Positions 17,196-26,847 of a stretch of 43,130 bases of DNA are shown here, piece by piece (the stretch's first letter is position 1; each line of letters begins with the position of its first letter). The notes beneath the pieces were generated by a model that made no database searches, was not told the origin of the DNA, and saw only the letters and a program-made list of their open reading frames with translations. The translations under genes and the position numbers were made by a program. Location of the stretch: assembly GCF_016865585.1 (NCBI RefSeq), contig NZ_JAESND010000014.1:1-43130 (forward strand), in the 5' to 3' direction. The stretch is from Jeongeupia naejangsanensis. Its GTDB lineage: Bacteria; Pseudomonadota; Gammaproteobacteria; Burkholderiales; Chitinibacteraceae.

Positions 17196-18680
17196 TCAAT
17201 CATGCAGCTTGATCAGCGTCGACTTGAGTTCGGTGTACTTCTCCAGCGCATGCAGCGATTTGTCTCGACCGTTGCCCGACTGCTTGTAGCCACCGAACGG
17301 CAGGTTCTGGTCGCCGCCCTCCTCGTAGCAATTGACCCAGACCGTGCCTGCGCGCAGCCGCCGGGCAGCGAGATGCGCCGTGCTCAGGTCGCGCGTCCAG
17401 ACCGCCGCCGCCAGTCCGTAGTCGCTGTCGTTGGCGATCGCGATCGCTTCGTCGAGCGTGTCGAACACGATGACCGAACACACCGGGCCGAAGACCTCCT
17501 CGCGCGCGATCCGGTGCGCGGGTTCGGCCGCGAAAATCGTCGGCTCGATGAAGTAACCGGTCCCGGCATGCACAGCCTCGCCACCGGCGATCAGCGTCGA
17601 TTCGCGCCGCGCTGCGGCGATGAAATCCAGCACCCGCCGGTACTGAAGCTCGTCGACGATGGCGCCCATCTGCGTTGCCGGATCGAGCGGGTCTCCGGGT
17701 ACGTAGCCGCGACTGGCCTCGCGCAAGGCATCGACGAAGGCCGGGTAGATGCTGCGCTGGACGAGCACGCGCGAGCCGGCCGAACACATTTCACCCTGAT
17801 TGAAGAACACGCCGTCTGCAGCCGCACGCGCCGCCGCGCCGAGATCGGGGTAATCGGCCAGGATGATGTTCGGCGATTTTCCGCCCAGCTCCAGCCAGAC
17901 CCGTTTCAGGTTGGATTGCGCCGCGCACTGCATGATCTGCCTGCCGGTGGCAGTCGAGCCGGTAAAGCTGATGCAGTCGACATCCGGATGCAGCGCCAGC
18001 AGCCGGCCGGCGTCGCCACCGCCGGGAACGACGTTGAAGACGCCGTCGGGCACACCCGCCTGCCGGGCCAGCGCGGCGATGCGGATGGCGGAAAGCGGCG
18101 ATTTCTCCGACGGCTTGAGGATGACCGAATTGCCGGTGGCCAGCGCCGGAGCGAACTTCCAGCTCGCCATCAGCAAGGGGAAATTCCACGGCACCACCGC
18201 CGCAACGACGCCGACCGGCTCGCGCGTGACCAGTCCGAGCAGATTGCCCGCCAGCGGCGGAACCTCGCCCCCGATCTTGTCGATCGCCTCGGCGCACCAC
18301 TGCACCGCATAGGCCGCAGCGGCGACATCGACACCCAGTGCGTGGCGGACCGGCTTGCCGGTATCCAGACTCTCGAGCAGCGCCAGTTCGTCGGCGTGTT
18401 CGCGCAACAGCGCGGCAAAGCGCAGCAGCACCCCCTTGCGCGCGGCCGGCGCCATCCCGGCCCAGCGGCCATCACCGAACGCCCGCCTTGCCGCGGCGAC
18501 GGCGGCATCGATCTCGGCCTCGCGGCAATCGGCCACCTGCGCCAGCACCTGGCGGGTTGCCGGATTGGCGGTGTCGAAGTGGCGCGCAGCATCGACATGG
18601 ACACCGTCGATGAAGGCACGGCCCTCGATCTTCAGTGCGGCGGCACGATCCTGCCAGTCGCGATGGGTGAATCCGGTCAT
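17196..18680 (-). CDS. puuC: Gamma-glutamyl-gamma-aminobutyraldehyde dehydrogenase (PuuC type)
   Basis: A 494-residue NAD(P)-dependent aldehyde dehydrogenase. The catalytic Cys is residue 299 (GEMCSAG) and the general base Glu264 (LELGGKSP). PWNFPLLMASWKFAPALATGN and FTGSTATGRQIM form the cofactor pocket. The length, the WVNCYEEGGDQNLPFGGYKQSGNGRDKSLHALEKYTELK ending (in two conserved blocks) and the context support PuuC, which oxidises gamma-glutamyl-gamma-aminobutyraldehyde to gamma-glutamyl-GABA. The start at 18680 has GGAGGTCGGC upstream. It lies 25 bp downstream of puuR on the same strand and is divergent from the remaining puu genes. Confidence 0.9.
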   Translation of the reverse strand: MTGFTHRDWQDRAAALKIEGRAFIDGVHVDAARHFDTANPATRQVLAQVADCREAEIDAAVAAARRAFGDGRWAGMAPAARKGVLLRFAALLREHADELALLESLDTGKPVRHALGVDVAAAAYAVQWCAEAIDKIGGEVPPLAGNLLGLVTREPVGVVAAVVPWNFPLLMASWKFAPALATGNSVILKPSEKSPLSAIRIAALARQAGVPDGVFNVVPGGGDAGRLLALHPDVDCISFTGSTATGRQIMQCAAQSNLKRVWLELGGKSPNIILADYPDLGAAARAAADGVFFNQGEMCSAGSRVLVQRSIYPAFVDALREASRGYVPGDPLDPATQMGAIVDELQYRRVLDFIAAARRESTLIAGGEAVHAGTGYFIEPTIFAAEPAHRIAREEVFGPVCSVIVFDTLDEAIAIANDSDYGLAAAVWTRDLSTAHLAARRLRAGTVWVNCYEEGGDQNLPFGGYKQSGNGRDKSLHALEKYTELKSTLIKLHD

Positions 18681-18705
18681 GCCGACCTCCGGTCTGGGCA
18701 ACGAT

Positions 18706-19251
18706 TCAGAAGCTGGGGGGTGAATTGGCACTGATGACTTCGGCCGCTTCGTCACCCGGATTGCGGAAACGGTGCGGCAGGGCACTGGGGAAATAGTAGC
18801 CGTCACCGGCTTGCAGCATGTGGATCTGGCCATCGACAGTCAGCTCGACTTCACCGCACACGACGACGCCGCACTCCTGCCCCTGATGCAGCAGCATGCC
18901 CGCGCCGGTGTCGGCGCCCGGTTCGTAACGCTCGCGCAGCAGGCTGATCTGGCGGTCGGGCTGGCCCGAACCGATCAGCCGCATCTGTACGCCGGGGCCG
19001 CCAAGGTCGGGCTGGTCGGCGCAGCGGTAGACATAACTCGGCGCCGCAGCGGGCAGCTCGAAGGTGAAGAACTCGGCCAGCGACATCGGCAGGCCTTCGA
19101 GCACTTTCTTCAGCGAGCTGATCGACGGGCTGACGCGGTTCTGTTCGATCAGCGAGATCGTCGCATTGGTCACGCCGGCGCGCTTGGCCAGCTCGCGTTG
19201 CGACAGGCCCTGCCGACCGCGCACCAGTTTGAGGCGCTCGCCCACGTCCAT
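18706..19251 (-). CDS. puuR: XRE-family regulator with cupin domain (PuuR-like repressor)
   Basis: The 181-residue protein has an N-terminal helix-turn-helix (about residues 5-60; RLKLVRGRQGLSQRELAKRAG, TNATISLIEQNRVSPSISSL). A C-terminal cupin barrel (about 105-175) contains GMLLHQGQECGVVVCGEVEL and GDGYYFPSALPHRFRNPG. Length and layout match E. coli PuuR, which represses putrescine utilisation genes and is released by putrescine. ATG at 19251 was chosen over upstream in-frame codons because the helix-turn-helix begins at once and GGAGG precedes it. It forms an operon with puuC and is divergent from puuD. Confidence 0.9.
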   Translation of the reverse strand: MDVGERLKLVRGRQGLSQRELAKRAGVTNATISLIEQNRVSPSISSLKKVLEGLPMSLAEFFTFELPAAAPSYVYRCADQPDLGGPGVQMRLIGSGQPDRQISLLRERYEPGADTGAGMLLHQGQECGVVVCGEVELTVDGQIHMLQAGDGYYFPSALPHRFRNPGDEAAEVISANSPPSF

Positions 19252-19266
19252 GACGCCTCCGGCATC

Positions 19267-19280
19267 AAAAATAATCAACA
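19267..19280. promoter_or_regulatory. Candidate PuuR box 1
   Basis: AAAAATAATCAACA differs from the E. coli PuuR box (AAAATATAATGAACA) by one missing T and one base change. It lies 15 bases upstream of the puuR start codon, a place suited to autorepression. It was found by eye only. Confidence 0.35.
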
Positions 19281-19424
19281 CCCAAGTGCAATGCGGCAAG
19301 ACCGTCACCCGGTTGCCGCCCGACGCGTGGCGGAGCATGTGGCGGTTTCTGGTGCATTGCAGCGATCAGCCGCCACCCCACGCACCTGCATCCCCAGTCT
19401 TCATCAAATGATCGCCACCAGACC

Positions 19425-19454
19425 TTGTCAAATATTTTTTACGTTTCCTAGACT
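19425..19454 (+). promoter_or_regulatory. Candidate puuD promoter overlapped by PuuR box 2
   Basis: TTGTCA (19425-19430), an 18-base spacer and TAGACT (19449-19454) form a plausible promoter about 95 bases before puuD. On the minus strand, 19440-19426 reads AAAAAATATTTGACA, which matches the E. coli PuuR box at 11 of 15 positions and covers the -35. A repressor bound there would block puuDAEB transcription. Confidence 0.35.
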
Positions 19455-19548
19455 GGAATTGCAGCGTCTCCGCAGCGATCGGTACGGAGACGCCTCCTTG
19501 CGATTTCAAATCGAGGCGCGCCGGACGTTGTTGCCGGCCGTACAGATC

Positions 19549-20319
19549 ATGGCCCTGCCCGTCATTGGCATTCCCTGCTGTCGCTGGTGGCTCAACGACA
19601 CCCAGTTCTTCCACCTCGTCACCGAAAAGTACGTCGAAGCCGCGAAAGGCGCCGGCGGTCTGCCGCTGCTGATTCCGGCACTCGGCGACACGATCGCGGC
19701 CGGGGAGATCCTCGCCCATGTCGACGGTCTTTTGCTGACCGGCAGCCCGTCCAACATCGAACCGCACCATTACGGCGGCCAGCCGGTCGAGGGCGATTTC
19801 AACGATGCCCGGCGCGACGCGACGACGCTGCCGCTCATCCGTTCGGCCGTCGACGCCGGCGTACCGGTGCTCGGCATCTGTCGCGGCTTCCAGGAAATGA
19901 ATGTCGCCTTCGGCGGCAGCCTGCATCAGGCCGTTCATGCGCAACCCGGCCTGCTCGACCATCGCGAGCCGAGCGGCAATCTGGACGAGCGTTACGGCCC
20001 GGCCCACGAGGTGGCACTGGTCGAGGGCGGCATGCTGCACGCGCTGTTCGGCCGGACCTCGGCCCGCGTCAATTCGCTGCACAAGCAGGGCATCGCCACG
20101 CTCGGGAGCGGCCTCGTCGCCGAGGCCCATGCGCCCGACGGCCTGATCGAGGCATTCCGCGTTGCCGACACCCGGGGTTTCGCGCTTGCGGTGCAATGGC
20201 ACCCGGAGTGGAAATACTGGGAGAACCCGCTGTCGCAGGCCCTGTTCGCCGCCTTCGGCACGGCCTGCACCCAACATGCGCGCGCTTCCAGACACATCGA
20301 GCCCCGGAGGCAAGCATGA
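19549..20319 (+). CDS. puuD: Gamma-glutamyl-GABA hydrolase (PuuD type)
   Basis: A 256-residue class I glutamine amidotransferase/peptidase C26 protein. The nucleophile is Cys111 in GICRGFQEMNVAFGG, and the catalytic His is in VQWHPEWKYW near residue 222. LLLTGSPSNIEPHHYGG is the oxyanion-region motif. PuuD hydrolyses gamma-glutamyl-GABA to glutamate and GABA, the last glutamylated step of the pathway. The ATG at 19549 is weakly supported by a ribosome-binding site, but the protein then starts with ALPVIGIPCCRWW, as in the family. Its stop overlaps puuA by four bases. Confidence 0.92.
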   Translation: MALPVIGIPCCRWWLNDTQFFHLVTEKYVEAAKGAGGLPLLIPALGDTIAAGEILAHVDGLLLTGSPSNIEPHHYGGQPVEGDFNDARRDATTLPLIRSAVDAGVPVLGICRGFQEMNVAFGGSLHQAVHAQPGLLDHREPSGNLDERYGPAHEVALVEGGMLHALFGRTSARVNSLHKQGIATLGSGLVAEAHAPDGLIEAFRVADTRGFALAVQWHPEWKYWENPLSQALFAAFGTACTQHARASRHIEPRRQA

Positions 20320-21644
20320 GCGTACTGAGCGACTGGCTGCGCGAATACCGGATCACCGAGGTCGAATGCATCACGCCGGACTTCACCGGCATCGCCCGCG
20401 GCAAGATCGTGCCGCGCGAGAAATTCAGCGAAGACGAAGGCATGCGCCTGCCGCAGGTGGTACTGGTGCAGACGGTGACCGGCGAATACGCCGAGCACAT
20501 CATCCCGGACACCGATCCGGACATGGTCCTGCTGCCCGACCCGAGCAGCATCCGCCTCGTGCCGTGGGCCAAGGACCCGGTCGCGCAGGTGATCCACGAC
20601 TGCTATTACCACGACGGCAGCCCCGTCCCGATCTCGCCGCGCCACGTGCTGCGCAACGTGCTCAGGCTCTACGAGGCCCGCGGCTGGGAGCCGGTGGTGG
20701 CACCGGAGATGGAGTTCTACATCGTCGACGTCAACCGCGATCCGGACGTGCCGCTGCAGCCGCCGGTCGGCCGCACCGGACGCCCCGAAACCGGCCGCAA
20801 GGCGTATTCGATCGATGCGGTCAACGAGTACGACGACCTGTTCGAGGACGTCTACGACTATTGCGATGCCCAGCACCTGCAGATCGACACGCTGATCCAC
20901 GAAGTCGGTGCCTGCCAGATGGAGATCAACTTCCTGCACGGCAACGCGCTCGATCTGGCCGACCAGGTCTTCCTGTTCAAGCGCACCGTGCGCGAAGCAG
21001 CGATCCGCCACAACATGTATGCGACCTTCATGGCCAAGCCGATGGAAAGCGAGCCGGGCTCGGCAATGCACATCCACATGAGCGTCATCGACAAGGCCAC
21101 CGGCAGGAACGTGTTCTCGGACGACGACGGCCAGCCGAGCACGCTGTTCCACCAGAGCATCGGCGGCATGCAGAAGTACTTCCCCAAACTGATCGCGCTG
21201 TTCGCGCCCTACGTGAACAGCTATCGCCGTCTGGTACGGCACACCGCCGCGCCGATCAACGTGCAATGGGGCTTCGACAACCGCACCTGCGGCATCCGCG
21301 TGCCGCATTCGGCACCGGCAGCACGACGGATCGAAAACCGGCTGCCCGGCGTCGACTGCAATCCCTACCTCGCGCTCGCCGGCACGCTGGCGGCGGCCTA
21401 TCTCGGCATCGTCGAACAGCTGGTACCCACCGATCCGCTGACCGGCAATGCCTACGGCCTGCCGTTCGCGTTTCCGCACGGCCTCGACGATGCGATCCAG
21501 GTCCTCGGCGACTGCCCCGCTGTTTCGGACGTGCTGGGCGAACCGTTCATCAAGGCCTTCTGCGCGGTCAAACAGGCCGAGTACCACGAGTACGCCCGCG
21601 TCATCAGCCCGTGGGAACGCCGCCACCTGCTGTTGCACGTCTGA
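20316..21644 (+). CDS. puuA: Gamma-glutamylputrescine synthetase (PuuA type, glutamine synthetase family)
   Basis: The 442-residue protein is a glutamine synthetase homologue of the PuuA branch. ITPDFTGIARGKIVPREKF is characteristic of the GlnA-like amide ligases rather than true GlnA. Metal- and ATP-binding motifs are visible: APEMEFYIVD, VGACQMEINFLHGNALDLAD, TFMAKP, SAMHIHMSVID and IENRLPGVDCNPYLALAGTLAA. The adenylylation loop Tyr region of GlnA is not seen. It condenses putrescine with glutamate using ATP, the first committed step. GGAGG lies seven bases before the start. It is coupled to puuD upstream and followed after 12 bp by the aminotransferase gene. Confidence 0.92.
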   Translation: MSVLSDWLREYRITEVECITPDFTGIARGKIVPREKFSEDEGMRLPQVVLVQTVTGEYAEHIIPDTDPDMVLLPDPSSIRLVPWAKDPVAQVIHDCYYHDGSPVPISPRHVLRNVLRLYEARGWEPVVAPEMEFYIVDVNRDPDVPLQPPVGRTGRPETGRKAYSIDAVNEYDDLFEDVYDYCDAQHLQIDTLIHEVGACQMEINFLHGNALDLADQVFLFKRTVREAAIRHNMYATFMAKPMESEPGSAMHIHMSVIDKATGRNVFSDDDGQPSTLFHQSIGGMQKYFPKLIALFAPYVNSYRRLVRHTAAPINVQWGFDNRTCGIRVPHSAPAARRIENRLPGVDCNPYLALAGTLAAAYLGIVEQLVPTDPLTGNAYGLPFAFPHGLDDAIQVLGDCPAVSDVLGEPFIKAFCAVKQAEYHEYARVISPWERRHLLLHV

Positions 21645-21656
21645 ACCGGAGCCGCC

Positions 21657-22934
21657 ATGGACACGCCCGACTGGAATGCCCGCCGGATCGCCGCCACGCC
21701 GCGCGGCGTCGGCATTGCCACGCCGGTGTTCGCGGCGCGCGCGCGCAATGCCGAGCTGTGGGACGTCGACGGCCGACGCTACATCGACTTCGCCGGCGGC
21801 ATCGGCGTGCTCAATACCGGCCACCTGCATCCGAGGGTAGAAGCAGCGGTTGCCGCACAACTCGCGCGCTTCTCGCACAGCTGCTACCAGGTTGCGCCGT
21901 ATCCGGGCTATGTCGAGCTGGCCGAGCGCCTCAATGCGCGAGTACCGATCGCTGCGCCGACCAAGACCTTCTTCGTCACCACCGGTGCCGAAGCGGTCGA
22001 AAACTGCATCAAGATCGCCCGCGCGCATACCGGCCGCCCCGGCGTGATTGCCTTCGCCGGTGCCTTTCACGGCCGCACGCTGCTGGGGCTGGCGCTGACC
22101 GGCAAGGTCGCGCCGTACAAGCTCGGCTTCGGCCCCTACCCGGCCGACGTCTACCACGCGCCGTTTCCGAATCCGCTGCGCGGCATCAGCGTCGACGATG
22201 CACTGGCCGGGCTCGCCAGCCTGTTCAAAACCTCGATCGATCCGAACCGGGTCGCAGCGATCATCGTCGAACCGGTGCAGGGCGAAGGCGGCTTCAATCC
22301 GGCGCCGGCTGGATTCATGCGCGCGCTCCGGCGCATCTGTGACGAACACGGCATCGTGCTGGTCGCTGACGAAATCCAGACCGGCTTCGGCCGCACCGGC
22401 AAGCTGTTCGCGATGGCGCATTACGACGTCGAAGCCGACCTGTTCACGATGGCCAAGTCGCTCGCCGGCGGCTTTCCGCTGGCCGGGGTCTGCGGCCGCG
22501 CCGAGATCATGGACGCGCCCGCGCCGGGCGGGCTGGGCGGCACCTACGGCGGCAGCCCGATCGGTATCGCCGCCGCACTGGCAGTGCTCGACGTGATCGA
22601 CGACGAGCACCTGTGCGAACGCGCCAGCATCATCGGCGAGCGGATCACCGTCCGGCTCGCCGCATTGCGTGACGACGTACCGCAGATCGCCGAGATCCGC
22701 GGCATCGGCGCGATGGTCGCCGTCGAGTTCTACGAAAACGGCCAGCCGGCACCGGCTTTCGTCACCGCGCTCAGGGGCCGGGCGCTCGAACTCGGCCTGA
22801 TCCTGCTGAGCTGCGGCAGCGACGGCAACGTCGTGCGCTTTCTCTGCCCGCTGACGATCGAGGACACCGTGCTCGACGAAGCGCTCGGCATGCTCGAACA
22901 GGCAATGCGCGAAACCGCCCGGCACAGCCGTTAG
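21657..22934 (+). CDS. puuE: 4-aminobutyrate aminotransferase (PuuE/GabT)
   Basis: A 425-residue class III PLP-dependent aminotransferase. The PLP lysine is Lys267 in [33 protein letters not shown] and [16 protein letters not shown] are the cofactor loops, and [18 protein letters not shown] is the class III signature. It converts GABA and 2-oxoglutarate to succinate semialdehyde and glutamate. PuuE and GabT cannot be separated by sequence alone; the puu location favours PuuE. It lies between puuA and a succinate-semialdehyde dehydrogenase gene in a plus-strand operon. Confidence 0.92.
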   Translation: MDTPDWNARRIAATPRGVGIATPVFAARARNAELWDVDGRRYIDFAGGIGVLNTGHLHPRVEAAVAAQLARFSHSCYQVAPYPGYVELAERLNARVPIAAPTKTFFVTTGAEAVENCIKIARAHTGRPGVIAFAGAFHGRTLLGLALTGKVAPYKLGFGPYPADVYHAPFPNPLRGISVDDALAGLASLFKTSIDPNRVAAIIVEPVQGEGGFNPAPAGFMRALRRICDEHGIVLVADEIQTGFGRTGKLFAMAHYDVEADLFTMAKSLAGGFPLAGVCGRAEIMDAPAPGGLGGTYGGSPIGIAAALAVLDVIDDEHLCERASIIGERITVRLAALRDDVPQIAEIRGIGAMVAVEFYENGQPAPAFVTALRGRALELGLILLSCGSDGNVVRFLCPLTIEDTVLDEALGMLEQAMRETARHSR

Positions 22935-22977
22935 AATCACCCGGCCTAGCCCGGCCCAGATCAGACAGGACCCTAAG

Positions 22978-24438
22978 ATGCTGCAACTGAAAAACCCGGC
23001 CCTGCTGCGCCGGCAATGTCCGGTCGCCGGCGAGTGGATCGACGCCGACAGCGGCGAAACCATCGCCGTCACCAACCCGGCTACCGGCGAGACGATCGCC
23101 ACGGTGCCCAGAATGGGCGCAGCGGAAACCCGCCGGGCCATCGACGCGGCAAAAGCCGAAATGCGCGGCTGGCAACGCCGCACCGCCAAGGAGCGTGCAG
23201 CGGTACTGCGCCGCTGGTACGAGCTGCTGCTCGCCAACCAGGACGACCTCGCCGCCATCCTTACCTCCGAGCAGGGCAAACCGCTGGCCGAAGCCCGTGG
23301 CGAGATCGCCTACGGCGCGAGCTACATCGAATGGTTTGCCGAGGAGGCCAAGCGCGTCTACGGCGACACGATTCCCGCGCACGGCACCGACAAGCGCATC
23401 GTCGTGATCAGGCAGCCCATCGGCGTCACAGCCGCAATCACGCCGTGGAATTTCCCGAACGCGATGATTGCGCGCAAGGCCGGTCCGGCGCTGGCCGCCG
23501 GCTGCGCGATGATCGTGAAGCCGGCTTCGCAGACACCGCTTTCGGCACTGGCGCTGGCCGCGCTCGCCTTCGACGCCGGCCTGCCACCGGCGCTGTTCAG
23601 CGTCGTCACCGGTGCAGCCAGTGAAATTGGCTCCGAACTCACCGGCAATCCGACGGTCGCCAAGCTGTCGTTCACCGGCTCGACCGAGACCGGCAAGGCC
23701 CTGCTGGCGCAATGCGCAGCGACCGTGAAGAAGACATCAATGGAGCTGGGCGGCAACGCGCCTTTCATCGTGTTCGACGACGCCGACCTCGACGCCGCCG
23801 TCGACGGTGCCATCGCATCGAAATACCGCAACACCGGGCAGACCTGCGTCTGCGCCAACCGGTTCTACATCCAGACCGGCGTTTACGATGCCTTCGCCGA
23901 CAAGCTCGCGATCGCCGTCGCCAAACTGAAGGTCGGCAACGGGGTCGAGCCGGGCATAAACCAAGGACCACTGATCGACGAGAAAGCCGTACGCAAGGTC
24001 GAGAACCACATCGCCGATGCGCTCGCCAACGGCGGCGAGCTGGTGCTCGGCGGCCGGCGCCACGAGCTGGGCCACGGTTTTTTTGAGCCGACCATCGTCA
24101 AGCACGCCAACGCGAGGATGAAGGTCGCGCGCGAGGAAACCTTCGGCCCGCTGGCGGCGCTATTTTGCTTCGAGACCGAGGACGAGCTGATCGCCCTCGC
24201 CAACGATACCGAATTCGGCCTTGCCAGCTATTTCTACAGCCGCGACATCGGCCGGGTCTGGCGTGTTGCCGAGGCGCTCGAGTACGGCATGGTCGGCATC
24301 AATACCGGGCTGATCTCGTCCGAAGTCGCGCCATTCGGCGGCGTCAAGCAGTCCGGCATCGGGCGCGAAGGCTCCAAATACGGCATCGACGACTATCTCG
24401 AGCTGAAATACCTGTGCATCGGCGGCATCGACGGCTAG
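22978..24438 (+). CDS. gabD: Succinate-semialdehyde dehydrogenase (GabD type)
   Basis: A 486-residue aldehyde dehydrogenase with catalytic Cys290 ([12 protein letters not shown]) and Glu256 (MELGGNAPF). [22 protein letters not shown] and [12 protein letters not shown] bind NAD(P). The second Cys two residues after the nucleophile is usual for GabD enzymes. It oxidises succinate semialdehyde to succinate, feeding the TCA cycle and completing putrescine breakdown. It lies 43 bp after the aminotransferase gene and 16 bp before puuB, so it is in the same transcription unit. Confidence 0.93.
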   Translation: MLQLKNPALLRRQCPVAGEWIDADSGETIAVTNPATGETIATVPRMGAAETRRAIDAAKAEMRGWQRRTAKERAAVLRRWYELLLANQDDLAAILTSEQGKPLAEARGEIAYGASYIEWFAEEAKRVYGDTIPAHGTDKRIVVIRQPIGVTAAITPWNFPNAMIARKAGPALAAGCAMIVKPASQTPLSALALAALAFDAGLPPALFSVVTGAASEIGSELTGNPTVAKLSFTGSTETGKALLAQCAATVKKTSMELGGNAPFIVFDDADLDAAVDGAIASKYRNTGQTCVCANRFYIQTGVYDAFADKLAIAVAKLKVGNGVEPGINQGPLIDEKAVRKVENHIADALANGGELVLGGRRHELGHGFFEPTIVKHANARMKVAREETFGPLAALFCFETEDELIALANDTEFGLASYFYSRDIGRVWRVAEALEYGMVGINTGLISSEVAPFGGVKQSGIGREGSKYGIDDYLELKYLCIGGIDG

Positions 24439-24454
24439 GCATGGGGAGGACGTT

Positions 24455-25744
24455 GTGAAACGCGAACCATCCACCGCACACGCACCGTCGTACTACGCCG
24501 CCAGCGCCCATCCACAGCCGCTGCGGCCCGCGCTCGATACCGCGCTCGACGTCGACGTCTGCATCATCGGCGCCGGCTACACCGGGCTGTCGGCCGGGCT
24601 GCATCTGGCCGAAGCCGGTTTCAGCGTGGCCATCGTCGAGACCGCCCGCGTCGGCTGGGGGGCATCCGGCCGCAATGGCGGCCAGATCGTCAATTCATAC
24701 TCGCGCGACCTTGATGTCATCGAGAGCCGATATGGCGTCGATACTGCGCGCGCACTCGGCAGCATGGCCTTCGAAGGCGGCCGCATCATCCGCGAGCGCA
24801 TCGCGCGCTACGGCATCGACTGCGATCTCAAGGATGGCGGCGTATTCGCCGCGATCACGCCGAACCAGTTTGCCCACCTGCAGAAACAGCATGCGCTGTG
24901 GCAGCGTTACGGCCACACCCGGCTGCAATTGCTCGATCGCGCCCAAACCCGCGAGGTCGTCGCCAGCGAACGCTACTGCGGTGCGCTGCTCGACCTGAGC
25001 GGCGGACACATCCACCCGCTGAATCTGGCGCTGGGCCAAGCTGCCGCCTTCGAATCGCTCGGCGGGCGCATCTTCGAGGATTCGCCGGCAATCCGGGTCG
25101 AACGCAGCTTCAGGCCGGTGGTCCACACGGCGCACGGCTCGGTGACGGCCAGCTTCGTCATCGTTGCCGGCAACGCTTACCTTGGCGGGCTGGTACCGGA
25201 ACTGGCGGCCAGATCCATGCCGTGCGGCACCCAGGTCATCGCGACCGAGCCACTCGGTGCGCTGGCCGATACGCTGTTGCCGCAGGATTACTGCGTCGAG
25301 GACTGCAATTACCTGCTCGACTACTTCCGGCTCAGCGCCGACAAACGGCTGCTGTTTGGTGGCGGCGTGATCTACGGCGCGCGCGATCCGGCCCACGTCG
25401 AGTCCCTCGTCGTCCCCAAGCTGTTGAAGGTGTTTCCGCAACTGGCCAATGTCCGCATCGACTACGCATGGACCGGCAATTTCCTGCTCACGCTCTCGCG
25501 GATGCCGCAGATGGGCCGGATCGATCACAACATCTATTACTCGCAAGGCTGCAGCGGCCACGGCATCACCTTCACCCACCTGGCCGGGCGCCTGCTGGCC
25601 GAAGTGCTGCAGGGTCAGGCAACACGTTTCGACGCCTTCGCGAAACTGCCGCACCTGCCTTTTCCGGGGGGACGATTGTTGCGGATTCCGTTCACCGCGC
25701 TCGGCGCGTGGTACTACGACTTGCGCGACCGGCTTGGCGTTTAG
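24455..25744 (+). CDS. puuB: Gamma-glutamylputrescine oxidase (PuuB type FAD oxidoreductase)
   Basis: A 429-residue DAO-family flavoprotein. The FAD-binding Rossmann motif VCIIGAGYTGLSAGLHLAE is at about residues 34-52, followed by GWGASGRNGGQIVNSYSRDL. LLFGGGVIYGARDP and YYSQGCSGHGITFTHLAGRLLAE near the C-terminus are typical of PuuB/OrdL. It oxidises gamma-glutamylputrescine to the aldehyde with H2O2 and ammonia release. The start is GTG at 24455, with GGGGAGG about six bases upstream; no nearby ATG would keep the full N-terminus. It is the last gene of the plus-strand puu operon and is followed by a weak hairpin. Confidence 0.92.
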   Translation: MKREPSTAHAPSYYAASAHPQPLRPALDTALDVDVCIIGAGYTGLSAGLHLAEAGFSVAIVETARVGWGASGRNGGQIVNSYSRDLDVIESRYGVDTARALGSMAFEGGRIIRERIARYGIDCDLKDGGVFAAITPNQFAHLQKQHALWQRYGHTRLQLLDRAQTREVVASERYCGALLDLSGGHIHPLNLALGQAAAFESLGGRIFEDSPAIRVERSFRPVVHTAHGSVTASFVIVAGNAYLGGLVPELAARSMPCGTQVIATEPLGALADTLLPQDYCVEDCNYLLDYFRLSADKRLLFGGGVIYGARDPAHVESLVVPKLLKVFPQLANVRIDYAWTGNFLLTLSRMPQMGRIDHNIYYSQGCSGHGITFTHLAGRLLAEVLQGQATRFDAFAKLPHLPFPGGRLLRIPFTALGAWYYDLRDRLGV

Positions 25745-25778
25745 CCTGCTTTCGATCGGCCGCCCCAAACGCAAAACA

Positions 25779-25799
25779 CCCCCGTTTCCGGGGGCGTTC
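25779..25799 (+). terminator. Probable terminator after puuB
   Basis: CCCCCG (25779-25784) and CGGGGG (25789-25794) form a 6-bp stem with a TTTC loop. The following CGTTCT is a poor U-tract, so the call is moderate. It lies 34 bases after the puuB stop. Confidence 0.45.
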
Positions 25800-25854
25800 T
25801 CGTCGACGGACAACACACCGCGCCGCCCCTAGGGCAGATCGCCATGCGTTTCCG

Positions 25855-26622
25855 TTACTCGACCAAGTCCTTGTAGGCAATCCATGTCGCATGCCCCAGC
25901 AGCGGGAACAGCACGACGAATCCGACCAGATAGGTCGCAAAACCGATGGCCGTCAGCAGCACGATCAGCGCCGCCCAGACCATCATGGCCGGGATGTTCT
26001 CGGCCACGACACGCAGACTGGTCATCATCGCCGTCACGGTATCGACCTCGCGATCGGCCAGCATCGGAATCGACACGGCCGTCAGCGCAAACACCAAGCA
26101 GGCAAGCAGGAAACCGCCAACCACCCAGGCAATGGTGAAGCCTGCGTATTCTCCGAGCAGCGCGCCGAAGAAGTTGTGCAGCGAGATCGCTTCACCGCCG
26201 TAGAACAGCGCGAACAGGATGGCCGACAGCCGTTCCCACGCCAGCGCAATCATGAACAGCACCACGCCGAAGTAGGCCAGCTGGCTGGCGTTCTTCATCA
26301 GGTCGCGGATCGACTGCGCAAACGAAGTCGTCCTGCCGTCCTCGCGCTCGCTGGTGAGCTCGTAAATCCCGGCCGCCCCGAGCGGCGCCAGCAGCAGGAA
26401 GCCGGTGATCGATGTCGTGAACAGGTAGGCATACTGCGACGCGAGCGACAGGACCGCCCAGCCAAGCAAGGTAATCAGCAGCCCGTGCGCCAGGCTGGGC
26501 AAGGGGTGCGCCGCCAAGTCCTGCCAGCCGCGGGCAATCCACGAAAACGCGCGGAACATCCCGACTTTCCGGGTGTGCGGCAGCGCGAAATGGTCGTCCA
26601 GACCATTCAGATGCATATCCAT
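25855..26622 (-). CDS. DUF2189-family membrane protein
   Basis: The 255-residue product has about six membrane segments. A soluble N-terminal part with ALPHTRKVGMFRAFSWIARG leads into repeated hydrophobic helices (WAVLSLASQYAYLF, TGFLLLAPLGAAGIYELTS, and others). This matches the DUF2189 family, often found near cytochrome oxidase genes in proteobacteria, with no proven function. The start at 26622 is supported by AGGAGG about six bases upstream; an upstream in-frame codon at 26679 has no such site. It is divergent from coxB, with 225 bp between. Confidence 0.82.
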   Translation of the reverse strand: MDMHLNGLDDHFALPHTRKVGMFRAFSWIARGWQDLAAHPLPSLAHGLLITLLGWAVLSLASQYAYLFTTSITGFLLLAPLGAAGIYELTSEREDGRTTSFAQSIRDLMKNASQLAYFGVVLFMIALAWERLSAILFALFYGGEAISLHNFFGALLGEYAGFTIAWVVGGFLLACLVFALTAVSIPMLADREVDTVTAMMTSLRVVAENIPAMMVWAALIVLLTAIGFATYLVGFVVLFPLLGHATWIAYKDLVE

Positions 26623-26847
26623 GATGGGCCTCCTTGCTGCTTGATGCAGTTCTCCACGGGTACTTCTCGATGTAGTCATCGGCCAGCGACTACGATAGCC
26701 GGACCGATGAATGGTCGCGTTTGAGCCGGTACATACCGCTTGTCTTGCTTGTCTCCGCGTTTTTCTTTGCTACGTTGAAAAGCAAACATCGATACACCGG
26801 CAAGCCTCACGGCCTGCAAACGGTGTGGACCCGCCACGGAGATACAC
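26623..26847. other. Divergent intergenic region, DUF2189 gene / coxB
   Basis: This 225-bp gap must hold promoters for both directions. No confident -10/-35 pair, operator or small gene was recognised. A TTGAAA at 26774 is the only -35-like hexamer noticed. Confidence 0.3.

Noticed and set aside
19992-23279. Long minus-strand frame opposite puuD, puuA and the aminotransferase gene
   Set aside because: It mirrors three clear plus-strand enzyme genes and shows only low-complexity Arg/Ala/Asp content typical of antisense frames.
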